This document shows positions 13,390 through 49,033 of a DNA stretch of 64,000 nucleotides, one piece after another. This DNA is from Gavia stellata (lineage: Eukaryota > Chordata > Aves > Gaviiformes > Gaviidae). Position numbers and translations under genes: made by a program. Below the pieces are notes generated by a model, which was not told where the DNA came from, did no database searches, and worked only from the letters and a program-made list of their open reading frames with translations. Location: assembly GCF_030936135.1 (NCBI RefSeq), contig NC_082637.1, positions 806,001-870,000 of the forward strand, read 5' to 3'. Within the stretch, counting starts at the first letter, position 1; every line of letters begins with the position of its first letter.

Positions 13390-13840
13390 TGCCAGGGAGC
13401 AGCAAGAGGAGGGCTGTTCCCCACAGGAAAGCAAGCGGACGGGAGTCCCAGGGCTCAGGAGGCAAGCAGGACAGACCCCCGGAGGGTGGCCAGGTCCAAC
13501 GAGAGTCCAGGCGGTAAGGCAATGCCGTGGTGATGAGGCAGGTCCAGGGTCAAGCCAGGAAGTTGATGTGTAGTTCAGGATTAGGATCAGGCCAAGTGAT
13601 GGCTGGAGAGGGTCACAGTGTCAAGGCAGAGCCGAAGGGGACATGGACACAGCCACAGCTCAGCTGGAGACCAGCCCTCCTCCAATGCAGCTCAGACATG
13701 ACCCACAGGCTGAGCCAAAATGTGGCTCCTGGTCCCATGGGTGTGGGGGGGCCAGGGCGAGGCTGGTCAGGGCCAGAGAGGCTTATTGGTGCCCTCGGGG
13801 CCCTGGCAGAAATGGTTGAGGTGATGGACCCCCCTCTTCT
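13390..13840. other. GC-rich low-complexity block, CAGG-rich
   Basis: About 450 bases of markedly higher GC content interrupt AT-rich intron-like DNA. The block is full of imperfect CAGG, CCAGG and AGGTCCAG units, resembling a decayed minisatellite or a diverged retroelement. Reading frames of about 130 codons cross it on the + strand, but their composition follows the repeat and no motif is recognisable. I do not call a gene here. Confidence 0.45.
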
Positions 13841-15121
13841 CCTCGTGGTTTTTAATTTTCTTACAGTTGTTGTGGTGCCTAGCACAGACAGGACAGAACC
13901 TTTTTGGAAGTGTTGATCTGCAGAAACAAGTGCAATTTAAGCTTCAGTACAACAAATTTGGGTATTACATGGTTAGAAACGAACAGGACGTGCTCGTCAG
14001 AATGGCCTGAACCCTTGCACCGGATCGGTTATTAAAATGCCAGGACACCCAGCAAGGCGACTAACTGGCCAAATGTAGATGAAGACCACCTAGGAATCGT
14101 GCAGGTGGTTATTTGTAGGTGTTGGTTGGAGGGAAGTTACACACGAGTAGATGGTTTCTGGATGTTGTTTACAAGCAGTTAATCGGATGCTGTCTGTTGC
14201 AGCAGGTAGCTTAAGCTACAGAAACTGCCTCTGTGATCTAAAACTGCTGGAGGAGACTGGGATCCCCTATTGCCTGTCTTGCTCCTGCCTGAGATCACAG
14301 CCAACTGCAACAGCCCAAGTCACAACAATGTTGGGAGGTTTTCAAGAGCTATAATTTAAATAAACTATGGAAAGTAGAGATCCCAATTTGGGAGATAATG
14401 TGCTACTGCTCAAGGGCTAGGGAGCACATGTGCTTTCTGAAAAGCTTCAGGCAGAGGCATGCACACACACATCACACCTTCAACTGACTGGTCTTGTGTG
14501 TTGAACCACAAATTTTAGTTATAAACTTCCTCGAGTATTTGGACACGAAGTTGTGGGGTCTTGCAATGAGAAATGCCGATGTTTAGACTGCGGGGAGGAG
14601 AGAGGAGGCGAGGACTGATTTGGGTGAGACTGGCAGACCGGGACGGAGGAGCAGCTGCGTGACCCGAACCCTCGATGGCATGACTCGCGCTGGCCCGGCG
14701 CTTGATGCCCAGTGCCTGGCCCCACCATGGCCAAGCGGGGCTCCGGCTCCTGTGCCTCTGCAGGGGACGCTGTAATGGCCACTGGGAGTCAGGTGTTTGT
14801 GGGCTCCCTAATTCCTACATCCCACTCAAGGTGTTCTGCGTCACGAGTGCAGGGTGTTCCTTAGTCTGTCATGTGAGCAGGTGTAATAACATATAGCAGG
14901 ACGGTAATGAGGGACTTGCTGTGGAAATAACTGCCTCATGACTTTGGTCTGTGCTTGAAAACTGAGTCTGTGTTCTACGCTGTTCCAGGGAAACTGGTTT
15001 CAAACGTGGTTTTTGGTGACCAGCATCAACAGAGTAAAATTACAGAGATGTGGTTTCCAGCACTTGCTACGTTAACTCCTTTCCCTAACTTTTTATAAAA
15101 TGCTTGCAGGGTGCTAGCAGC

Positions 15122-41367
<26,246 letters not shown>

Positions 41368-42057
41368 TTTACTGCATTTTGAGGAGAGGCTTTTTATCCC
41401 AATAATTGTACAAAAAAGTGGGTTATTTTTTAAACAAACTCAGGATATTTTTTTTAACCAAATGGAGTAAGGATATGAAGATTTCTATGTTTTATCACAG
41501 AACTGGGTTTGGACTGCTGGAAACAGAAAGGCCAAGAGTTCTCTGCAGAGCTACTAATCCTTGTGCAACTGATTTCTATTTAATGTGAAAGTGAAGGATA
41601 TGTGTGCGAGGGTATGAAAACCCAGCATTGTAATTTTTTTTTATCGATGCCTGGAATTACAAACCTTTTTCACATTTTAATAATATGTTGGTATAAAACT
41701 GGAGCTACATTTCATATTTTGTCTTTGAAAGCAAACTGCTAAGTAGCAGTTACCTTGGGTGCGCCATTTCATTAAATTGCACAGTCAGCAAATCAGATGT
41801 GATCAGTCTTTTGAGAGGGCCCTAGATACTCTCATCTGAACTTGTACAGCTGAGATTAGGATATATCTGGTGATAAACTTCAGTCAGTGTCAGATTTTAT
41901 TAGGAATTCTGACATATGTAGGTGTGGTTTCTGTTCCTTTCTTCAACAGTTGACTACAGCTTCCTGCACTAAATTGAAAGAGGTTGTTCTTTGCATCTTG
42001 TTCGTATGAGTGATATGCCTTTATTCCTTTCATGGCCAATTCCTTCATTTCCCCTGG

Positions 42058-42063
42058 AATAAA
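42058..42063 (+). terminator. ATP8B1: ATP8B1 proximal poly(A) signal AATAAA
   Basis: A canonical hexamer lies about 690 bases after the stop codon, followed by GT- and T-rich sequence (TTTTTTCTCACTTGC). It could give a shorter transcript. Confidence 0.5.
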
Positions 42064-42520
42064 GAGATCAGAGTCAATAGTTAAGAGGGTTTTTTCTCAC
42101 TTGCTCTCTGTTTCTCTGCCTGCCTCTCTTTCCAACACTAGAATATGTTTGTGTCTACTTACACAGTGTATTATGAACAGATATATCTGATCTCTGGAAA
42201 GCTACCCTTTGAGTTGGCAAAAGTTTGTTCATTTCAGTTTTAGATACAGCAGTCAATAATGGATAACTAGAAAACAGTCACTTGTAGGTGGAACATATCT
42301 CACTTGCTAGTGAGTCAATTCTTACAATGTAAAAAGTGTTTTTATGGGAGTCTTTTTACATTTGCATATACTTACACTCTTCAAGTTGAGATGTATGGAT
42401 GTTTCACTTTTATCTACTTCCAAATCCCAGACTAAGGTTGATTATTGAAATGGTTTTATAGTAAAGATCATGATACACAGCTCTTGTTTAATGGAATGTA
42501 CATTTCAAAAATCTAATGCA

Positions 42521-42526
42521 AATAAA
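42521..42526 (+). terminator. ATP8B1: ATP8B1 distal poly(A) signal AATAAA
   Basis: A canonical hexamer lies about 1.15 kb after the stop codon. It is the last good signal before the NARS1 promoter region. Confidence 0.5.
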
Positions 42527-42545
42527 TATCCTAAAGTTTACAGCC

Positions 42546-43327
42546 TCTCTTCTAGTAAGTATATGAGTAAGAAGGGTGAGAGGAGTTTAAGTAGGAAGTA
42601 AAGATAATTAATCTCTCATTGAGATAGATGGGATTGGTCTTTAAAGAAAGAAAAAAAACACCCCCCATGAGTTGGACTCTAAAACCAGGTGCAATATTAA
42701 AATATTAAATAGTAAGTTGAGGTGAGTGTTTTCATTTTCTTTCTAATGTGACGTAGTAAAGACAAACATTTTGTCGTAATGGTTGTTTGGCTTCGACTGG
42801 TGATGAAAAGCACAGCTGTTTTAGCTGAGGTTTGACTGTTTGAAGGCTGACCAGAAAGTTAAGTAAAAGTAGATGAGAAGGGAGCTTGAAAGCTAGCAGG
42901 CTTTGCGCCTCCTGAAGTGTTCTTCCCCTAGTGAGAGAACGTTCCTGCTGTTACCACCCAGGTAGGCAATAGCAGAGTTCACTCTGTTGCATTAGAGATT
43001 GTTTTATCAATCTAGTTTTATTATTTGGACAAAAAGACACAGTCTCCAATACAGAACCATGAACACCAACTTAATTTTGAACGCTTTCCCAAGTCTCACA
43101 CTACAACTTGAAAGGAGGATTTTAAGTTTCTAGGTAAAAACCGCAATTCCTCAAAAGGGCTTTTCTTGTGATCTCTCTACTGCTGAACGACTTCAGTCAG
43201 TTGTCCGAGCTAGCGCTCTGTTCTCGCGTTACTCGCCCCTGCCACGGGCGTTACGCTGCTTTCCTCCCTCCGCTGCTCTCTGGCCCGCTCGCCCCAGCGA
43301 GGCCCGCAGCAGGCGGGAGGGTGGCGG
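42546..43327. other. ATP8B1-NARS1 intergenic spacer
   Basis: Less than 800 bases of unique sequence separate the inferred ATP8B1 3' end from the CR1 copy next to the NARS1 island. It includes an A-rich then C6 run at about 42650-42667. No gene is visible. GC content begins to rise at about 43200. Confidence 0.6.
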
Positions 43328-43588
43328 GACCAAGTGACAGGACAAGAGGCAATGGCCTCAAGTTGTGCTAGGGGCGGTTCAGGCTGGATATTAGGAAAAA
43401 GTTCTTTACGGAGAGAGCGGTGAAGCACTGGCAGAGGCTGCCCAGGGAGGTGGTGGAGTCCCCATCGCTGGAGGGGTTGAAGGACCGTCTGGACGTGGCA
43501 CTGCGGGACAAGGTGGGGTTGGGCTGGAGTTGGACTCGGTGACCCGACAGGTCTTTTACAACCGCGGTGATTCTGTGGTTCTGCGCCC
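43328..43588 (+). repeat. CR1 LINE 3' end, relatively well preserved
   Basis: Hallmarks of the CR1 3' terminus are clear and in order: 'GACAGGACAAGAGGCAATGG', 'AGGCTGGATATTAGGAAAAAG', 'GCAGAGGCTGCCCAGGGAGG', 'TGGTGGAGTCCCCATCGCTGG', 'GGACGTGGCACTGCGGGACA', 'GTTGGACTCGGTGACCCGA' and the terminal 'GATTCTGTGGTTCTG'. It is less diverged than the copies at 22 kb and 51 kb. It is inserted in sense orientation about 500 bp upstream of the NARS1 start codon, abutting the CpG island. Confidence 0.96.
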
Positions 43589-43990
43589 CGACAGTCAAGG
43601 GCGAGAACGCCGTCTGAGGAAAAGGCGGCAGCAGCGGGGAAGAAAGGTCCCGCCGGGATTCAAGCAGCGCGGGGGAGGGAGGGCGGGGCCCGTGCTGCGG
43701 GACGGGGCAGAGGCGTGAGCCCCGCCCCCCGCCGGGGCCGGTGCGGAGGGCGGCGGGCGAGGGCCGGGGGCGCGCGGTGCCTCCTGCCCTCCCGCCATCC
43801 CCGGAGGCGTGACGGGGCCGGCGCGCCCCTGTTGCGCAATCACTGCCTCCTGCGGCGCGTTAGCGCGCCCCGGCACGTACGCGAGCTCCCGCCTGAGCAC
43901 GCGCGGGGGGCGGGGCCCCTTTCCCGCCACCGGCTCCTCCCTGCGGGCTCGGGCAGGGGCGGTGGCTGCCGCGGGGCGGGGCCGGGCGGC

Positions 43991-43998
43991 TGATGCAA
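43991..43998 (+). promoter_or_regulatory. NARS1: C/EBP-ATF response element (ATF4-type), TGATGCAA
   Basis: TGATGCAA is the core of the C/EBP-ATF composite element bound by ATF4 with C/EBP partners during amino-acid starvation. It lies 90 bp upstream of the NARS1 start codon. Cytosolic aminoacyl-tRNA synthetase genes are established ATF4 targets, so position and gene both fit. Occupancy is inferred. Confidence 0.55.
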
Positions 43999-44041
43999 GG
44001 CGGCGGCGGGTTGGCTCAGGGCGGCGGAAGCGCGGTGACGG

Positions 44042-44050
44042 CACTTCCGG
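44042..44050 (+). promoter_or_regulatory. NARS1: ETS/GABP-type site CACTTCCGG
   Basis: CACTTCCGG matches the ETS-family (GABP/ELK) consensus common at TATA-less housekeeping promoters, where it often sits near the start site. It is 31 bases before the start codon and follows a TGACG half-site at 44036. Confidence 0.45.
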
Positions 44051-44080
44051 CGGGCGGCTGCGGCAGTGCGGGCTGCGGGC

Positions 44081-47000
44081 ATGGCGGGAGCGGTTCTGGG
44101 GAGGACGGCGGCGCTCGTCCTGGGTGAGGCCCGCGGGCGGGCGGGCGGACGGGCTCTGCGGCGCCTTGCCTCGGCCGCGCCCCGGCGAGGCGGCGGCGCT
44201 TTTTGGTGCGGTTCGGTTGGGTCGGCCGCGCCCCTCGCCGCAGGTGGAAGATGGCGGCAGCGGCGGGCGGCTGCCGGTCCCGGTCCCAGTCCCAGCCGCC
44301 CTGGCTGGCGGCTGAAGGGCAGCGTGCTCGTCCCGGGGGCGCGGCTTTCGGGTGGGGAGGAAGGAAGCCTTGGGAAGGGCTGGAGGCCCGGGAGGTGGCT
44401 CGGCCCGGGAGGTGGCTCGGCCCGGCCCGGTGGGAAGGGCGGAGGGGCGGCTTGAGCGCGGTGCGGGAGCGCTGAGGGGGGCGGCGGGGCTTCTGTGGTG
44501 GCCTTGCGGGCGGGCCCGGGCTTCACCTCCTCTGATCCCCGGCGCTGGAACCAGACGCAGCCAGAGGGGCGGAGGGGCTCTGGCAGTCGGCCGGGGGGTG
44601 GGGGGTACCTGGGCAGGGCGCGGCAGTGGCGCTCGGAGGGCTCCGGGGCGCGGCACCGGGTGCTCGGGCGCTGGCTTCTCTCCAGCCCCGGGAAGAGGAG
44701 GAAGTGTTCCTGTGCCTTTAATTTGTGATTAACTTCTTGGCTATGGGTGAGCTTAACGTTGCCCTGAACCCTCTGACTTTTCTCAACTTCGCCTCCCTGC
44801 TTGCCTCGGAAAAGCTATTTCTGTAGAAGGCTGCTGCCTTTTTGGCTCCTGGTGTGCAGCCAGTGACTGGGAAGAGTTCAGTGTCTCGGGAGTCCCTAAG
44901 ACTTTAGTGTAACACATTTACTGCATGGACGGATTTTTAGAATGGAGAATATTAAATAATCCTTATCTTGTCTGACCAACTGGTTGTTTCTGAAGGTTTA
45001 TCGCTGCTGATAGCTGTGAAGATTCTATATCCTTGTGCGCATCCAGTTTCTTTCTGAACGTTTCCATAGCTGATGATTTTTTTTTCATTGAGCAACTGCC
45101 TGTATTTATCATGTATTACAGAAGAGCTGTATGTTTCTGAACGAGAGGGCAATGATTCCACTGGTGATGGGACACAAAAGAAACCATTCAAGACCGTTCT
45201 AAAGGTAACTGTGGAAAACACCTCCTGTTTGTTGTGAAGAGTGTGAACTGTGCGCTAGGTCAAGTGGTTGGCCGTGGATTTCTAAATGTAAATCTTATAC
45301 TGGTTTTTGCAGCTCTGACCAGAAGGATCAGAAGTAGGATTTCTGCCCAGCCTCTTTAAGGATGATTTAGTTCACTTGCACTGCTGTTGATTCTGTTGCT
45401 TTCTCCCCCTTTTTAGGCTTTGATGACAGCAGGAAAGGAACCGTTTCCTACTATTTATGTGGATTCGCAAAAAGAAAACGAGGTGCTGTAGCATTAGAGC
45501 TTCCTAGTAGAAATTATTTTAATGCTCTGTTGCATGAAGGGGCACAAATGTAATCTTTTCTCTTCTGCTCTCTCTTTGGATTGATTCAGAGATGGGCCAT
45601 TATTTCAAAGTCACAGATGAAAAATGTCAAAAAACTGTGGCACAGGGAACAAATGAAGAATGAAGCTAAGGAGAAGAAGGAGGTAGGTTGCAGATGGCGC
45701 CCACTTGGAGGAAACGTACCACCTTTCTTTTCTAAAAACATTAAACAGCGTTGTTGTCATTCCCACCCCTCCAAAAAAGCTTCCGTTTGTTCTTCATCTG
45801 TGTCATTGTTTTACACACACGTTATTTAGAACTTGCCTTTCTTTAGATTAGGACAAGCAAACGGCTGCAACTGGGTGAATTTTGAAGCAATCTGTTGCCT
45901 TTAGGCTTTCAGGAAAAAATAAGAAATGCATCTGTGCACTTTTTTCTCATCCTGGTCTTGAATTAGGGCAGGTTTAGGCCCCAGCAGGGTAGCATCAAGG
46001 CTTTTTATGACATCTGTGTCTGTAAGTGTACGTTATAGTCTCTGGTAATTGTAAAGAGTGGGAATCTTACAAAGCCTGGTTACAGCTATTTAGTAGGTTG
46101 TTGTTTGTTTTTTTTTAAAACCAGGCAGAAGATCTCTTGAGAAGAGAGAAGAACCTGGAGGAAGCTAAGAAGGTTGTTATCAAGAACGATCCTAGTCTTC
46201 CAGAGCCAAAATGTGTGAGTAAGATCCAGTGCACTTGATACGTGGCCTGTGTTATAGCACCTTGTCTGCGCGAAGATTAAGTCTGTCTCTGCTTTGTGGC
46301 TCTGGTGGCTGTTGAAGGCCACCATCTTTTTGCTGTCTGTAAATGTAACTTTGTTTTTCTGGTTATCTGTGTCCTCTAGTATATAGACTTTGTTCTTTCT
46401 CATGCACTCGATGGGTATCTGAACCTTCTTAGTTCATGCATCAGACTTCTCTGCGTCTGTGTTTGTCTACTCGTAGAGACCATTTTTCAAATAGAAAAAG
46501 TTCATTAGTTTTGCTTTGTTTGATAATTGTAGTGGTGGAGAGTGAAGAAACAGTGCTCGTTAGAGGACGTAATTTAAGTTTTGAGACGTGTCCTTATTTG
46601 GCTGTATGTAGAGTCCTCCTGGATTTGGTGATTTGGTGCAGTCCTTAGCTTAGTAAGCAGACACTATGTGTGCTGCTCTGTGATAGGTTTTTTGGATAGA
46701 CTCCGTATAGAAGGGGTTTCTACGTACATGTGTAGAAGATGGTTTTGATTGGAGCCCTGCACTCTCATGGCTGCCCCTTGGGAAGGGGGCAGCTGGGCCC
46801 AGCTGTGCTGAAACCACAGTCTCTTCTAGACCGGTGTACTGTAGCAGTCTTTAACTGCCTGGGGCATGATCCATTTTGAAGGTGCCTGCTGGGTTAATTG
46901 TTCCGACTGTGGCAGGGTCAGTACCTCAGCTACATGTCTGGATGTACCTCTGTCAGATCCAGGTCCTCTGCTTCTTTGACTGCTAACTGAACTCATCCGT

Positions 47001-49033
47001 TGAATGTCTTCAGAAGTTAATCCAGAGTGCAATCAGAATGCCGGAAACTGTGTCTGAAGCATCCTTTCCAGGTTTTTTGGTGATCTAATGCACCTTGTAT
47101 TTCCAGTAGTACCTGAGTACTCTAGTCTTAAGGTGTGAGCTGTGTTTTCACTTCTCCTTTTGGCTGAATGCCAAGTGGGCTTCTTTAAAAGCTGTTACAG
47201 TCCTTACTTTCTACATGGCAAAGTAAGCCTGCTAAATAGAAAGGACTCAGTATAAGTCTGGAAATGCTGTTGAACATACTGCCGGTGATACAACTTCCTA
47301 AAACACTCTTTCCTTACTAAAGAGCTGTTCAGTATCAACAGCTGTGCTTATGCCCTGCTTGGAACTTAGCTTCAGTGGTGCTGGGAGGAGCCGTTTTGGG
47401 GAGGGAGTTGTCATATATGCTTGTTTTCTAAGTAATGATGTAGAAAACGCCATCTAAATGTTAAATCATTTTTCTATTTGATTGCTTTTATTCCCTGCTT
47501 TACAGGTAAAGATTGATGCTTTGGAGGCTTACAGAGGCCAGAGAGTGAAGATTTTTGGCTGGATTCACAGATTACGGAGGCAAGGTAAACCACAAGCATT
47601 TAGAAGTTACTGAACCTGTACAGAGAGATGGAAAAAATAGAGTAGCCTTCAAAGTTTCGACACTTTCAATGAATCAGACAGCACCTATTCTTAAATTTTT
47701 AAACCATCAGTTAGATGTCCTCTTTGCTTTATCACAGTGGTCGCTACAACACTGAAAATTCTGCATGACGTATGAGCACACAGACGTTTCTTAGTTGAAA
47801 TCTTACGGGATTTTCAGTTTGGAGGCCAGTCTTGCAGAATTTCTTCAGAAGAATTGTTTTGTGTTTTAAACTAACCCTGCAAACTGAGGAGCTAACTAGC
47901 ATCTGCTCATAGTGAAATCAGCAAATTGGAATTTTAAAGTTACATAAAGTAGCGTAACTTATTTTAAAATAAGTTTAGCAAGTAGTACTTCTGTCAAAGT
48001 GATTGGTATTCTAGTGAGCAAGGTGGCATCAGTTGGGGCATGGAAGTGCAGGCAGAGGTGGTTCTGACTCCACAGGTGTTTGTTCAAATTACCACTGAAA
48101 GACCTGACAAAGCAGTTGTGGACATTGTGAGCGGTTTCTAGCAAATTATTTCTGTAATTGTATGCCTTTGTGGAGAGGTGGGTGACCAGGGGGACATCAC
48201 TTTATCTGTGTTAGGTGTACCTTGGGCCTGTGCATTCAGCACTTCTGCAAACAGACTTGTAGTCCCTCAGGACCAGAGGGACATTTGAAGTCGTGGCGTG
48301 ACGGTGCAATCCCAGCACTGCTGAGGTTGGAGCAGGCTTTGCTCTTGATGTCTCTTGAAACTTATTTTAACTTGTTATACAAAATACAGCTCTGTGAAAG
48401 TCTTCCATAACTGTGCTAATGATTCAGTGTTTACCTGGAACATCTTTGTTTTTTAAAATAGAAAAATGTGATCACAGTCCTTCTGTAATAATCTGCATAT
48501 CAGTGATTAATGTGTCTTGGGATTGGGCCTGTTCAAATGGATCAGTGAATAAAGCTGAGGCTCTCTGGGATTTTTTTTCTTCTCTCCTAACTAGGAAAAA
48601 ATCTGATGTTCATTGTTTTGAGAGATGGTACAGGTTTTCTTCAGTGTGTCCTTTCAGATGAACTGGTAAGTTATGATGATTTAATTCTATTCTGTCATTA
48701 AATAAGTGAAGTGTTCATACCTCATCCATCTTTTCTATAGACGATTGGAAGTTCTCCTAAACCTACTGATTAAGTTGTGTTATTTTTAAATTGTATCTCC
48801 TAACCCTAGAGTTTTTTTGACAATGTGAGAACTATTTAGAAGTGAGTATGAGTTAATCTTGTCTGTGACTCCAATAGATGTCGTAGGAAAACTAAAAATA
48901 AAAAATTGCCTTCACTATGCCTTTGTCTCTCTTTCTCTCTCTGTAGTGTCAGTGTTACAACGGGCTGATTCTCTCTACGGAGAGCAGTGTTGCAGTGTAT
49001 GGTACGCTGAACCTTGTTCCTGAAGGCAAGCAG
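44081..49033 (+). other. NARS1: NARS1 exons 1-8: N-terminal extension and OB-fold
   Basis: Coding exons are 44081-44123, 45122-45204, 45417-45482, 45590-45682, 46125-46214, 47506-47584, 48595-48665 and 48947-49033. Exons 1-5 encode the vertebrate N-terminal extension, with [20 protein letters not shown] and the charged helix [20 protein letters not shown]. Exons 6-8 begin the OB-fold ([19 protein letters not shown]). The exon 1/2 join splits the first Glu codon (G plus AA). Confidence 0.94.

Larger units (their letters stand above)
104..15109 (+). other. ATP8B1: Intron-like DNA upstream of ATP8B1 first coding exon
   Basis: This 15 kb stretch holds no convincing protein-coding exon. The six-frame reading frames here are short, lack conserved motifs and are not flanked by matching splice sites. 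It does hold a candidate untranslated exon (2390-2526), a MIR-like SINE relic (1690-1825), a C13 run (689-701), an A10G12 run (2094-2115), a GTT microsatellite (9203-9223), an HNF1-like palindrome (11708-11721) and a GC-rich block (13390-13840). If the island at the left edge is the ATP8B1 promoter, this is mostly intron 1 of that gene. Confidence 0.55.
41368..42545 (+). other. ATP8B1: ATP8B1 3' UTR
   Basis: The sequence after the stop codon is AT-rich with no conserved frame. Polyadenylation hexamers are at 42058-42063 and 42521-42526. The second gives a 3' UTR of about 1.2 kb. The end at about 42545 is inferred from the hexamer, not observed. Confidence 0.65.
43590..44700 (+). promoter_or_regulatory. 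NARS1: NARS1 CpG-island promoter
   Basis: About 1.1 kb of very GC-rich, CpG-dense sequence surrounds the first coding exon (44081-44123). No TATA box is visible, as expected for a housekeeping synthetase gene. Within it are a perfect C/EBP palindrome TTGCGCAA at 43832-43839, an ATF4/CARE-type site at 43991-43998, and a CACTTCCGG ETS-type site at 44042-44050 that probably lies close to the transcription start. Long open frames on both strands here are composition artefacts. Confidence 0.8.

Noticed and set aside
13527-13916. 129-codon open frame in the CAGG-rich block
   Set aside because: Composition follows the low-complexity block and the opposite strand is open as well. No domain is visible.
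44066-44080. GTG upstream of the NARS1 ATG as an alternative start
   Set aside because: It is in frame, but vertebrate initiation at GTG is rare and the ATG at 44081 has a good context. An in-frame TGA at 44036 limits any extension.
43595-44656. 353-codon open frame on the - strand across the NARS1 CpG island
   Set aside because: It is almost entirely Pro, Arg, Ala and Ser, overlaps equally open frames on other strands and covers the NARS1 promoter and exon 1. Stop codons are rare in DNA this GC-rich, so length alone means little.
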